Below are positions 33,468 through 43,792 of a DNA stretch of 64,000 nt, one piece after another. The position numbers and the translations under genes were made by a program. The notes below the pieces were generated by a model. That model was not told the DNA's origin, searched no databases, and worked only from the letters and a program-made list of their open reading frames with translations. Origin of the DNA: Pseudocercospora fijiensis CIRAD86 (lineage: Eukaryota; Ascomycota; Dothideomycetes; Mycosphaerellales; Mycosphaerellaceae). The stretch spans positions 7,355,671 to 7,419,670 of the forward strand of contig NW_006921533.1 in assembly GCF_000340215.1 (NCBI RefSeq). The letters are read 5' to 3'. Positions within the stretch are counted from its first letter, which is position 1, and every line of letters begins with the position of its first letter.

Positions 33468-35243
33468 ATGACGGGACACGACCTGTCCTATTTGCTGGAA
33501 GTGCTGAACATAGCAGATGGCGAGACAGAAGACCAGCTAGATGAAAAGCTCAGGACCGAGGCAAACGAATTGGGCGTGGATGTAGAGTCGCAACATGTGT
33601 CGGATCAAAGACATTGGAGAACACATTGGGTCGAACAGTGCCAGCGCTCGGAATCTGTGCACTCTCACACCTCGCGCTCCACCGGTATGACTTCGACCTA
33701 CTCCGACCTCTCCAAGGACCATAATCGGATGGCAGCCGAACGGCGTCGATCACGAGCCTCATTATCCTTCCGCGACTACGATGCATTCATGTCAAAAGGT
33801 GTACCGAACGGGAGAAATTCCATTTGCTTTTCGCCGCCTTCGACGCCTTCATACTCGACATTCTCCTTACCGCTCTCCTCACCACCCTCGCCATTTTCTT
33901 CGCCCAAGAAGCACTTCCGTCGCATTCGAGGACTGAGCATGCTCAGACTGCATCGATCAGACTCTGTTCAATCGCTTGTCGACGGCTGTCCGCACTGCCC
34001 ACAAGATTTTCAGAGTGCACGAAGAGCGGTTCATAAGCTGCCGTGTGGTCATCGCTTATGCACGCAAGCACTCCGAAATACAGTGAAAGCTGCTACAGAG
34101 AAGGCCCAAGGTGCCGTGCCGAGCTGCTGCGGCAGGCCAATACCTGGAGCATTGGTGGAGCACGTCATGACACAAGAAGAGCAAAATGCGCTTTTGGAAA
34201 AGCTGGAACAGTGGGATGAGGCGATATCGCTTGCACCATCCATCAGCAGTTCAAGGAGAGAGTGTAGACGAGACTCGCATTTACCACAACGACCAGGTGT
34301 GCCCACGAGGCGTAGTCGCACGGGATCCGAAGAATCACGACTTGATCAATTGTCCTTGGAGGCACGACATGAGCTGGAAAAGCTGATGGAGAGGGAAGAC
34401 TGCAAGCTGCTGCGTACAGGGCAGGCGGAGCAAAGGGATCGATTTCTCGCGTGGGCAGACAAGCAGCTATCAGAGGCGCAGGCTAGGCACGAGCAGTTAC
34501 GAGACGCCATGAAGACGCAGCACGAAGCGGCGGTGGAAGATCTGTTGGAAGGACATGCGTCGGCAGTGGCTGAAGCCGAAGACAAGCAGGTGAAGGCAGA
34601 ATGCGACATGCGCGAATACCATGTCAAGGAGCGACAGGACACTGCGACTGCTCTCAGGCATATGGAAGCTTTCTGTGGTGGCACGTACAGCAATGGAGAG
34701 CCGCACAACAGGACAATCACAGAGCACGACCGCGCCGAGCTTGACAAAGCGCGGCGGGCATGGAGTCAGATGGACGCCAAGCATGAGAGTGCCATCAACG
34801 TCTTGCGAGGAGAGCAAGGGCGGCGGCTGCGACTGCGAGCGCAGAGGCAGGAGCGTGAAGTGCAGGAGTTGAAGAGGCAGCAGCGTAGGGAAGAGCTGGA
34901 GCAGGAGCGAGGCTTTACAAGCGAGCTGAGCGGGCTCGACGAAAGCAAGAGTGAGAAGGGCGGGAAGATCCGATGGAGGTGGGAATTGCAGATGAGCATA
35001 CTCGGCAAGAAGATTGAAGCCGAGATTGGCGAGACTCTCAACGTCAGGCTGCCAAGCGCGGAGTGGAAGTCACGATCCCAGCGCAACAGCGCAACAGCGC
35101 ACGCACTGCGCGCAGCGGATAAGACTCGCGGCCTGCACGCCACCACCACCACCACCATCACGATGCACGGCGATGGCAATGGCAATGGCAATGGCAATGG
35201 CAATGGCGCATCGCACTTGTCGCAATTCAAGATTGTGTGCTGA
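33468..35243 (+). CDS. RING-like zinc-finger protein with coiled coil
   Basis: A 591-residue frame from ATG 33468. Residues 1-170 are Ser-rich and disordered. Residues 174-221 hold a short Cys/His cluster (C174, C177, C193, H195, C198, C220, C221) in CPHCPQDF, LPCGHRLC and PSCCGRP, like a truncated RING without a full second zinc site. Residues from about 230 to 480 are long charged helices, probably coiled coil (EEQNALLEKLEQWDEA; RLRAQRQEREVQELKRQQRR). The C-terminus has a Gly-Asn repeat coded by a GGCAAT microsatellite. RING proteins are often ubiquitin ligases, but with an incomplete cluster that is only a possibility; binding rather than catalysis is equally likely. It is convergent with the PHD gene, 172 bases apart. 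Confidence 0.82.
   Translation: MTGHDLSYLLEVLNIADGETEDQLDEKLRTEANELGVDVESQHVSDQRHWRTHWVEQCQRSESVHSHTSRSTGMTSTYSDLSKDHNRMAAERRRSRASLSFRDYDAFMSKGVPNGRNSICFSPPSTPSYSTFSLPLSSPPSPFSSPKKHFRRIRGLSMLRLHRSDSVQSLVDGCPHCPQDFQSARRAVHKLPCGHRLCTQALRNTVKAATEKAQGAVPSCCGRPIPGALVEHVMTQEEQNALLEKLEQWDEAISLAPSISSSRRECRRDSHLPQRPGVPTRRSRTGSEESRLDQLSLEARHELEKLMEREDCKLLRTGQAEQRDRFLAWADKQLSEAQARHEQLRDAMKTQHEAAVEDLLEGHASAVAEAEDKQVKAECDMREYHVKERQDTATALRHMEAFCGGTYSNGEPHNRTITEHDRAELDKARRAWSQMDAKHESAINVLRGEQGRRLRLRAQRQEREVQELKRQQRREELEQERGFTSELSGLDESKSEKGGKIRWRWELQMSILGKKIEAEIGETLNVRLPSAEWKSRSQRNSATAHALRAADKTRGLHATTTTTITMHGDGNGNGNGNGNGASHLSQFKIVC
35175..35207 (+). repeat. GGCAAT hexamer microsatellite inside the RING-like gene
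   Basis: Five full GGCAAT units plus GGC in frame, coding alternating Gly and Asn near the C-terminus. Hexamer slippage here changes protein length without breaking the frame. Confidence 0.95.
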
Positions 35244-35282
35244 CGACGGCATACCCCTATTCAGCGAGCGAGCATTTGGCGT

Positions 35283-35310
35283 GGCGATGGCGATGGCGAT
35301 GGCGATGGCG
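35283..35310 (+). repeat. GGCGAT hexamer microsatellite in the 3' flank
   Basis: Four to five GGCGAT units, about 40 bases after the stop codon of the RING-like gene. It is closely related to the GGCAAT tract inside the gene, suggesting a shared origin. Confidence 0.93.
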
Positions 35311-35415
35311 CACACAAATCTCTTGGGAAATGATACCCTTCGGTTGTGAGCATCAAGGTATGAGCATAGCATGTACGAAGATGAAGCTGCCTGCAGATGA
35401 GGCGTGATGTGATGG

Positions 35416-36099
35416 TTAAACGAGAAGCTCCTCCCCATCGACAGCAATCCCGTTCATCTTCCAACCGACCCCATTTTCCCTCCTGCAATCGAAGCAATAC
35501 CACTTGACGCCCTCATCGCCATTCATCAGCATCCATGGCATATTCCGAAATCCCACGCATTGGATGTGAAATTTTCTCTCAGCCTCCTGACAAGCTTTTC
35601 CAGCGCATGTCAGCATTTCCTCCTCGTCCCAGCGATTGCAGTTCGTGACGCACATGCGCCTTTGCGAGTCGGAGTTGCTGATAAATGGGTCGACGTCTGA
35701 GTCTGCTCCGGCGTCTGGAGCAATGCCGAATGTTCGACGAGTTGAAGATCTGGTCCCGCGTCTCGGGCGCCGTGTGGCACGTGGAGTGCGAGAAATATTC
35801 CCTGGCGCCTTGTAATCCTCGTCTTCGGAGTCGTCCAGCTTGGCGGCGTAGGTGTCGCTCAGTCCAGCGCCTTTCCTGCGTCTTGGCGTGCTCGTCTGCA
35901 TGGGCTTGCTCAGTGAGGCTCGCTTGGATGGAGTGTAGGCGCCTTCTGGATCGGCGTGGGCACGTCGTTTATTCTTCCTGGGAGTGGATGCATTTGGGGA
36001 CGAGGCAGGCATGGCGGCCTTTCGAGCCAAGTCAATTGAGATGGCGGCTTGAGAAGTCATGGCCATTGCTTGGTCCATCTGAGTGTCATCTGAAGCCAT
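35416..36099 (-). CDS. PHD-finger protein
   Basis: A 227-residue frame from ATG 36099. Residues 1-145 are basic and disordered, with an Arg-rich patch RRPRRGTRSSTRR that could contact DNA or act as a nuclear signal, and an acidic patch DDSEDEDY. Residues 150-205 form a complete C4-H-C3 set: C150, C154, C165, C170, H178, C181, C202, C205, with KFHIQCVGF and KWYCFDC as in PHD fingers. PHD fingers read histone H3 tails, so a chromatin role in the nucleus is likely. There is no SET, bromo or other catalytic domain. Homologues such as ING proteins have a similar short C-terminal PHD, but no ING N-terminal domain is seen. Confidence 0.87.
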   Translation of the reverse strand: MASDDTQMDQAMAMTSQAAISIDLARKAAMPASSPNASTPRKNKRRAHADPEGAYTPSKRASLSKPMQTSTPRRRKGAGLSDTYAAKLDDSEDEDYKAPGNISRTPRATRRPRRGTRSSTRRTFGIAPDAGADSDVDPFISNSDSQRRMCVTNCNRWDEEEMLTCAGKACQEAERKFHIQCVGFRNMPWMLMNGDEGVKWYCFDCRRENGVGWKMNGIAVDGEELLV

Positions 36100-37557
36100 G
36101 GTGGCGTTGCAGGCCTGCTCTCAAGCTCAAGACTGCTGGTGCGACAGATTGATGGTGCGCGGTGAACCTTTTGAGCTGCAGACAAAGCAAGGACCCTGCG
36201 AGCCTTTCCGCCAGCAAACGCCAAGCTCTGGCATGTGACAGCTGCTTCGAGGTCTTTCGCCCGCGAACACGTGCCATAAAGTTCCTACGAGTGTAGTGAT
36301 TGGCGCTGTACTATCGTTTCGTGCCTACGATTCTCGATGCGACCGCCGAGCAGAACATCAGCTGCAGCATCAAGACTGGAAGCTGTGAGCTGCGAAGTTC
36401 GAATTGATCCCTGGATCACGGAGCTTCTTCATGACCCAGTCTCTGGTGCAATTCTTTCGCGTGTCTTGGTCATCAGATCGACTGCAACATGTGAAGACCG
36501 CAGACTGCATAATAATCTCCAATACCTTAAGCACGAGGATAGGGCAAGTGAACGACGTCAACCTATGACTGGTCCAACAAAAATGTGTCTGATTGAAATT
36601 GAGAGCAGTGGGCCCTTGCTCGCTTGATGTCAATAGCGAAGACTCTCGTCGAGCTGTCCAATTTCTCGTCTGAGCATAAAGTCTAAGCCTTCAAGTCAAT
36701 TTCTGGGGTAGCGTTCCATGGCTACGAACGCAGTGTTCGATAAAGAACTCACTTTCCTGGAGCAGTCGATATTGAGGTCATGTCACTTCAGTCACTACAA
36801 CTTGAGTCGGCATTATAATGCCATGCAAATCTGCCACATCTCGCTCAAGTATGGCACTCGACTTCGCCTCATCTTTCCATCTCCTCTTAAGGCGCGGCCT
36901 GCAGAAACAATAGATGTAGAATGCACAGTATTGAATTGGGGAACGATGCTTCGCCGCCAGAACCATTTATCCGGAAAGACCACTCTACATTTCCTCACCT
37001 TGAGCAATGACGATTTGGTCCTTTAAATCGAGCCTTTGTGACCCGGAAGTCCGAATGGATAGAGTGATCGATGAAAATGTTTCTGCAAATTGGTCTTGGC
37101 CAGCTCGGATCACCTGGACAAATCTAAGCCAACGTTGAAGCTGACATAACAGCTTCGACGCCACAACATGGTCTCAAAGGATCGCAATCAGCGGACTGCT
37201 GCTCGAATGAGCTACATGTACTCTGCACTTTGGCATCAGTAATTACCGGTGACTTCTGTGACCATCCTCCTGAGAGAGTGAACGGCCATCAAACCCATGG
37301 CCGGTCCAGAAGCTCTAACGTGCCATTCATATGACAGGTCCGCCGACATATCCAATGCAGTGTCGTTGGGTCTCTATGCATAATATGCATAAGAATTCCA
37401 ACCCGGTTGATAATCGACCTGGTTGCTTTTAGAGAACGTTCCGAAAGCATGGAAGGTGTGGCTTGCATATGCATGCATGTGCATTGCGTTATGCTAGTCA
37501 ATGAGTCGTGCAGAGGCACCGGCAGCAACAGGTGCATGCAGCATCAGCCTCAGACCT
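36100..37557. other. Intergenic region, no supported gene
   Basis: About 1.45 kb between the PHD gene start and the left end of a transposon. Composition is normal. Three frames of 60-100 codons occur, but none has a domain, and they overlap on opposite strands. It contains the PHD gene promoter. The last eight bases (37558-37565) are the proposed left target duplication of the next element. Confidence 0.5.
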
Positions 37558-37573
37558 TCGCATGAGCCTGCCA

Positions 37574-37594
37574 GTATAATACCTAAAGCGCTAG
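37574..37594 (+). repeat. Left terminal inverted repeat core
   Basis: 21 bases identical in inverted orientation to 41457-41477. Unmutated by RIP. Confidence 0.9.
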
Positions 37595-40500
37595 CAGTCA
37601 GCCACCCTGGGTCAACCCGAAATAGAACATCGCTGACCAAGACACGGAGCGGTGGTTTCCACTGCCGTGGCCGTCCGGCGCGTAGACGCGTTTGTTTGTT
37701 GTTTCCTATGTTGTCGCCCTTGCTATCGCTCGCAGTAGTATACGCTTTGTAGGAGGTATTGTTGTCGCCGCCTTGTATTCACTCGCTCTTATTAAAATAG
37801 CACCATCTCTATTATATTATAGCTTCCGAGACCTTGTTGTCGCCGCCGCCGCCGCCTAGCACTGCGAGAGTCGCGTTAATCGTTGCTTCTACGACCGAGC
37901 GGCTATCTATTTCGAGCCTATTAAATTCGGCGGAACGCGACGATATTATCGACTATCTTGTTAACAACCGTAACGCGTCGAAGCCTCCTCCGGTCGAGCG
38001 TGTTTAGTTACTAAATACTAGTAATAAGGACTAGGCGTTAGAGGATAGTAAGGATAGCGGCCGTAGTAAAGAAGGCGCTAAAGAACGCGACGAGGAAGGT
38101 AGTAATAGCGGTAGTAGTAAGGTCGATAGTAACGGCGGTAGTAGTAAAGTCGATAGCGCGCCGATACCTCGTCGCCGCGGAAAGCGTATTAAAGTAACGG
38201 TTGTCGAAGATAGACATACTATTCTACGCGCGCCTACTAATCTAAGAGCGCTACGTAAGAAGTAGTTAGCTGTTCTAGACGACCCTAATAATAATAATAG
38301 CGAGAAGGGCTTTACCGTAACAGCGGCGGAGTTTAATGTAATTTAGCTATATATTAACAACTTCTAGGTATATATAGCGCGCCGAGCGGATAAACTTAGT
38401 CGCTAGTATATATTATATAAGTGTCGATTTGGCTTTAAAGCGCATTAGCAGAGGTAGAAGCACTATAGTAGATATAAGAAGAAGAAGGAAAAGAAGATAG
38501 AAGAAGCCGTAGCGTATCCGCTAACTATACGCGTTAATAAGAATATAGCGCTCGAGAATAAAGATAAACCGGACAGCAATCGCGTAGTAGTTAGCTATAC
38601 TATCTTCCGCAACAATCGGCGCCTAGTCGAGCACTATCCGGGCTATTGCCTATAAAAAATGGATATATATCGCCTATATAGCGCTCTTTAGAACGCGGTT
38701 AGTTAGTAGGTGTGTACTAGCTAGCGGCCGTACTAAGTATAGGATCGAATACGTAGCAAGGACTGCAAAGTCGCGTACGAGACCTTCTAAGCCGCCGGCG
38801 GCGAGCAGATATCGCGCGACGACGTTATTAACTGCGGCCGACAGTACCGCAAAGTGTTTAAGAATAGCAGGCTTAGTAGAAGCACGTTAATATAGGAGTA
38901 ACAGATAGCGGAGTATCGGAAATAGCTCGAAGAAGGTATGTTTATATTGCTAAGTTAGTATTGTTTACTACTCGAAGTTCGAAATCGGGAGCTTCCGTAT
39001 AGCCGAGGCACGATTTTAGCTAACTACGGATCTCCGCTTTATACGGATTAGCCCGTCGGCAAACCCCGCTCAAATCCCCGAACCCCGGAATTCCTAGAAT
39101 TCCTAGAATTCTATTGTTTTAATTATACAAACAACGTGCTAATACTGCTAAATAGAAGGCTTCTTTTGCGCTAAAGTGTACGTAAAAAGACAGATCGACG
39201 GCGAGGATACTACTATACTCGTATTTGCATTAAAACATAGCTTAGGAATTTTACGTAGTCGTGTTTTAGTATAGATAGACGCGACGCATAATTCTAACTA
39301 TCTAGGCTAGCAGCTCTATACCCTTATAGTACGCGACAAACACGGCTCTCTACGATAGGTCGCGTTCTTCCTTGCGAAGACTAACGACGGTGATATTGTC
39401 GCCGCGGCGCTAAAGCAAATACAAGCCTAGACGGTCGATGCTACTAATCTAAACGACTATAGTTAGATAGCAATCTTCTTCCTTATAGACGACTCGGCGG
39501 TAGAGCGGCGTACTATTATAATCGCGTTTCCTACTATAAAGCACCTTCTTTGCTATATATATATTAAACGGACGTTAGATAAGCGATTTAAGAGCGAGAA
39601 ATACACAGACACGAAGCGGCACCTATATGCCTTCGCCTTCTCGAGAAGAAGCCGTAAAGGCGCTCTCGAGTTACTTAATTTAGCAAGGGCGAGTCTTCTA
39701 CGCGCTACGCGTAAAGATAGCACCCTCGTACTAGAGAGCGACGACGACGACTATTAGTTAGACCTCCGCTATTTACAGAAAGAGCTTAAAGACAATATAG
39801 CGCTAATTTGTAAGCACTATCGTTGCGCTGTCTCTAGCGCGCCTGCCGTCGTCGAATAGATATTAAATACTAACTAGCTCGAAGGCTAGCATTTAGTGCT
39901 TAAATACGGCGAGTTTAAGGCTATTATAAAGCGCGATTACATACTTAAAGGGACGGCAATGCGAGTAATTAAGAAGTCAGCTAAATACGACCTTCGAGCC
40001 GATAACGATGCCTTCGCGGCGCGTACGAAGGTCTATCTACGGACAACCGATAGTAACGAGATTGCCTACTTCTTTCTACGACTTCCGTAGAAGCTTTAGT
40101 AGGCAATTGGCGCTAAGATTAACTACGCCGAAGATCCGGAGGTATATTATAAGTAGAAGCCTATATCCGACGACCTAACCTACGACTGCAAATTCTTCCG
40201 TTAAAACAGTGTCCTTTGTCGCTATATTTAGTCCGCTTACAAAGCAATAGAATATAGGCTAATTAAGACACATAATTACGACCGCTAGATAGCTATGTTT
40301 GACGACGGTGGACTTAACTGTTACAATAACCTTCGTACGCTAACCGCGCCCTTAAATTGCGACCGTACGACTGTACCTGCTTACCGGCTTCAATTCCGTA
40401 AGCTTTATAATAATATGCGATAACTGCTATATAAGATTGAAGAGCGACTAACTACTAAAGGTAAGCCGCTCGATAGTCCTCGTCGCGACCGCGTTATTAA

Positions 40501-41456
40501 TAACTTTATTAGTCTTGTCCGCAATATTAGCGGCGAGTTAAGACAACGCGCCTTGTCGCTATTAGTAGACGACTATAATAACACTACAACCGGCGCCAAG
40601 ATTAACCTTACCGCGCGCGCGAATCCTATACCGTTACAACTTCCTATACCTCTAGAGATACTGTCGTCCTTCTGCCGTCCGATTATTAACTAAAATATTA
40701 CTATTAACGCGACCGCCGTAGACGCGATAGTCGGCAAGAGCAAGAACAAGCGGAGGGCGCAGGGCAGTAGTAGTAGTAAGAGGAAGAGCAAGAACGCGAG
40801 GTAGGAGCCTAAGATTGCGACAGAGAACGCGATAATACCTTAGCGAACACTACTCGCGCTAGTTAATAGCAATATCTATATAAATTTGTATAGAAACGCG
40901 ACTTAAATCGCGCCTAGTGTTCTATATAGTATTGCGCCGCCCTCTAACTAATAGCAGCAGCAGTAGTACTAGCTCGTACCTCTGCCTATAGGCTTGTTCT
41001 ACGACAACTATAGCATTATATACTACTAGGGTATTAATAGGCGCGCCTACTATATAGATCTATTAAGTCTATAGTCTATAAGTAATACTTCTATACGTAT
41101 TTCTACTGTAATATAAACAATACCTCGGATTTGGCTATACCGCTGTTTTGCTAATAAACTTTGGCTTCATTTCTAGTAATATACCTAGTATCTATTAGCA
41201 GAGAATGCGGGGTCGTCAAAGTCTTTTAAAACAGTGCGAAATCCATCAAATTGCGACCGTACGACCTCTTACTATCGACCTTTAGTATGCTAGCGGAAAT
41301 CGCACTACTACCCTTACTACTACTACTACGGTCGACCTAGCAACTGCGACGCGCAGCGACGACGAGATTACGTTTTCTATAGTCACGCACACTACGGCGC
41401 GGACTTCTATATCTTGCCGAGTCCGCTGCGGCAGGAACTTGCCGGCGTGGCGTATC

Positions 41457-41477
41457 CTAGCGCTTTAGGTATTATAC
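41457..41477 (-). repeat. Right terminal inverted repeat core
   Basis: 21 bases, exact inverted match to 37574-37594. A direct TCGCATGA follows eight bases further out. Confidence 0.9.
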
Positions 41478-41493
41478 GGTTTGCCTCGCATGA

Positions 41494-42355
41494 CAGGAGA
41501 TACTTTTTCGCGCAGATGATGAACGTGCTTGACCGAGATGCGGAAGATGTTGCTGGTGCATGTTGACTTTTGGTCAGCTCTGTGTAGGACTTCATGAGCT
41601 TTTGATGATAGATGCCGCAACTAGAGATGTCCAGGATGTGCTAATCCGAAATGGATGGTATTTGGGTACTTTTCCGGTCGACTCTCTCGAAAAGCGTTGC
41701 ACCGGTGCCAGTCCGAGTTCCTGTTCATGGTCATGATTAAGCTGCCGCAACTGCTATTCTTGTCGCCAGGGCTCGGGTATTGACAACCAGGTCGAATATC
41801 AACCAGGTGTATGTATCGGTGCCCAACAGTATTGCATTAGCAGATGCAGGTGCAGATTCGGGCGGACATGCATGTGATATAAATTGAAGAAAGGCGTGCT
41901 GCAGGTGTCATCAGCAGGACGCATGCTCGTGTCAACATGTGGACGCAGGCACCCGAGAGCCGGTGTCATTTCGAGACTTCGCCTCCGCCTTGCTCGAGGT
42001 CGGCTCGGAAGGTGGTAGTCGGTCGGGGAATTGCTTGCGACAGTATTTAGCGTGACCAAAGGACTGCAGTGAACATTAGTATCCTCAAGCGAAGAGATGT
42101 ACCCAGGAAGGGGCCGTTATAAACATTCTCGTATCGCATCTCTCTGCCTATTTACACCCATAGCCTGTGTCAAGGCTCGGCACGTATCTACAGCTCCTAT
42201 TGCGCCGAACCGATGCTGCTGCTGCTCGCTAGCGAATGGGGTATCTCAAAAATGCCCGTCCTGTAAACTCCATCGCTCCATCGCTAAGTGTGAAACTCAT
42301 TTGCGCCTGCTCTGCCGTGATTTCGCGTCATATAATATCGGAACGAGCGCCCTCT
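41494..42355. other. Intergenic region, no supported gene
   Basis: Normal composition between the transposon and the 3' end of the phosphatase-like gene. Frames at 41799-42059 (minus) and 42097-42375 (plus) are short, domain-free and partly overlap the neighbouring gene. Confidence 0.5.
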
Positions 42356-43288
42356 TCATAGAGGCTGATCTCTAAAAGGCGCAAAACTTCGACCACCGAA
42401 GCGTTCCAGATCATCCTGGTCCTCGTCGTCAAGGTCCATGTCCTGGTCGTCCGGCTGATCACGCTCCAGAGTCCGCTTCACGCGCGCTGACGGAGCAGCT
42501 GGGCCGATGATTTCCCCATTCCCGCTTCCAGTGGTGCCGTTCGCGGAAGTCGTCTGGACTGCCACGGCACGTCTCGCGCACAAAATGTCCCAGTATCCCT
42601 GAAGCAGTCTCTTCATACCATCGTCGAAGTTGACGCAGAAGCGCTGTGCTTGACAGAGCTGCATGGCCTTGATATGATCCACGTCCTCATGCGTCTCCAT
42701 CAGATAGGCAGCCACCACTCCTGCACTGCGCTCATTACCACTCTCGCAGAATACCAGAACCTTGCCGAGCCTACCAGTCTGCTGATGGACCTGCGAGAGG
42801 TGGTTGTTAATGATAGCAGTCGTGTGCTGGAAGCTGCGAATCAGGTCCTGGTTGCCCGTCAAATCGATCGTCTCGCATGCAAGGTTCAGCTTTTCGGCTG
42901 TCCGCAGCGCACTGTTCATGAGCTTGCTCTGGAAACCGTGTTTCTGCCGCACGCCCAGCAGCATGGTGACATCGTTTAGCCGCAGGTAGCCTTCGTCCTT
43001 TGCGGCAGTCATGGGTCCGAGTGCGAGGAATGGGAGGATGTTCTGTGCCTCGCGCCGCCTCTCGTAGTTCCACTCCAAAGGCGCATTTTGCTGGACAAGG
43101 TTACTGTAGTCGACTGTGGAGAGGAAGTTGTACGACGAGGTGCGGATCGCCGATAATGTTATCTCTGGAATCGAATCGGCGTTGAGTGCAGGTGGTGGGA
43201 CGACGATTCTAGGCGGCGTAGGTACCCTGTACGTGTAGATGTCGGCCTTGTGCGGGTACTGCAGTACATTCGGCTCATGGTTCGCCAT
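42356..43288 (-). CDS. Dual-specificity phosphatase-fold protein (STYX-like)
   Basis: I chose ATG 43288 (MANHEPNVLQYPHKADIYTYR), giving 310 residues. The frame continues 137 codons upstream with no stop, but only from a GTG or weak ATGs. The phosphatase loop is VFCESGNERSAGVVAAYLM with Cys181 and the Arg in place (CxxGxxR). The residue before the cysteine is Phe instead of the usual His (HCxxGxxR). The preceding ETIDLTGNQDLIRSFQHTTAIIN is the usual strand-helix leading to the loop, and IKAMQLCQAQRFCVNFDDGM follows as in DSP folds. The C-terminus is acidic (DDQDMDLDDEDQDD) with a basic KRTLER before it. It may be a weak phosphatase or a phospho-binding pseudophosphatase; activity cannot be judged from sequence. 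Confidence 0.82.
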   Translation of the reverse strand: MANHEPNVLQYPHKADIYTYRVPTPPRIVVPPPALNADSIPEITLSAIRTSSYNFLSTVDYSNLVQQNAPLEWNYERRREAQNILPFLALGPMTAAKDEGYLRLNDVTMLLGVRQKHGFQSKLMNSALRTAEKLNLACETIDLTGNQDLIRSFQHTTAIINNHLSQVHQQTGRLGKVLVFCESGNERSAGVVAAYLMETHEDVDHIKAMQLCQAQRFCVNFDDGMKRLLQGYWDILCARRAVAVQTTSANGTTGSGNGEIIGPAAPSARVKRTLERDQPDDQDMDLDDEDQDDLERFGGRSFAPFRDQPL

Positions 43289-43792
43289 GGCGTTCTGGTC
43301 GTAGGAGTGGAGTGCCGTGACCAGTCGCTCAGTCAGAAGCGATATGGCTGAGCAGCTGTTGCGCGTAGTCTCCGAGACTGTGTGAGTGTAAATGCGGAAA
43401 GGAAGATGTTTTCTGGATTGATGCCAGAGGGCGACGGCGACGGCCTTTTGAAGTGTCCAAACAGGCAGTACGCATGTGATGTCGCCTGCTCGTGAAGTGT
43501 GGAAGGGGAAGTTCGAGGGACAGCTCACTGCGAGGTCAAGAACCCTGGCCACTAGTGGGGCCGTGCTGCCTGGTCCCTGCTTCTTCACGAGGCGACCCTG
43601 AACACATGAAAGTGAACGAGTGTGGAGAACAAGTGAGACCACAAGGACTAGAAGATCTCGATGTCTTCGCATGATCATCTGTATGCCACGCACACTCACG
43701 CAAAGGAAGTCAATCTACACATTCCGCTCATAATCCAAGCCAAGCACCACAACGCCTCGCTATGCCGAAGAGTAACACCGATATAAAGGCTT
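43289..43792. other. Upstream region of the phosphatase-like gene, possible N-terminal extension
   Basis: The minus frame stays open from 43288 to 43699 without a stop. On the minus strand GTGAGTGTGC at 43699 looks like an intron donor and ATGTGTTCAG near 43600 like an acceptor. A spliced upstream exon is therefore possible, but I found no upstream exon whose phase fits. The rest is the 3' flank of the L1-domain gene. Confidence 0.4.

Larger units (their letters stand above)
37566..41485 (+). mobile_element. Mutator-like TIR transposon, RIP-degraded interior
   Basis: Near the ends, 37574-37594 (GTATAATACCTAAAGCGCTA plus one base) is the exact inverted complement of 41457-41477. Outside these, TCGCATGA occurs at 37558-37565 and again at 41486-41493, a plausible 8-bp target duplication. 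That gives a 3920-bp element with weakly matching outermost 8 bases. Between 39176 and 40090 one plus frame is open except for TAG stops and includes LVQIDATHNSNYLG near 39270 and FFLAKTNDGDIV near 39370, matching the first catalytic region of MULE transposases. The outer 100-150 bases at each end lack the RIP signature. The TIR family is not otherwise recognised. Confidence 0.75.

Noticed and set aside
39896..40090. 64-codon plus frame in block 3 as an independent gene
   Set aside because: It is a TAG-free piece of the decayed MULE transposase frame.
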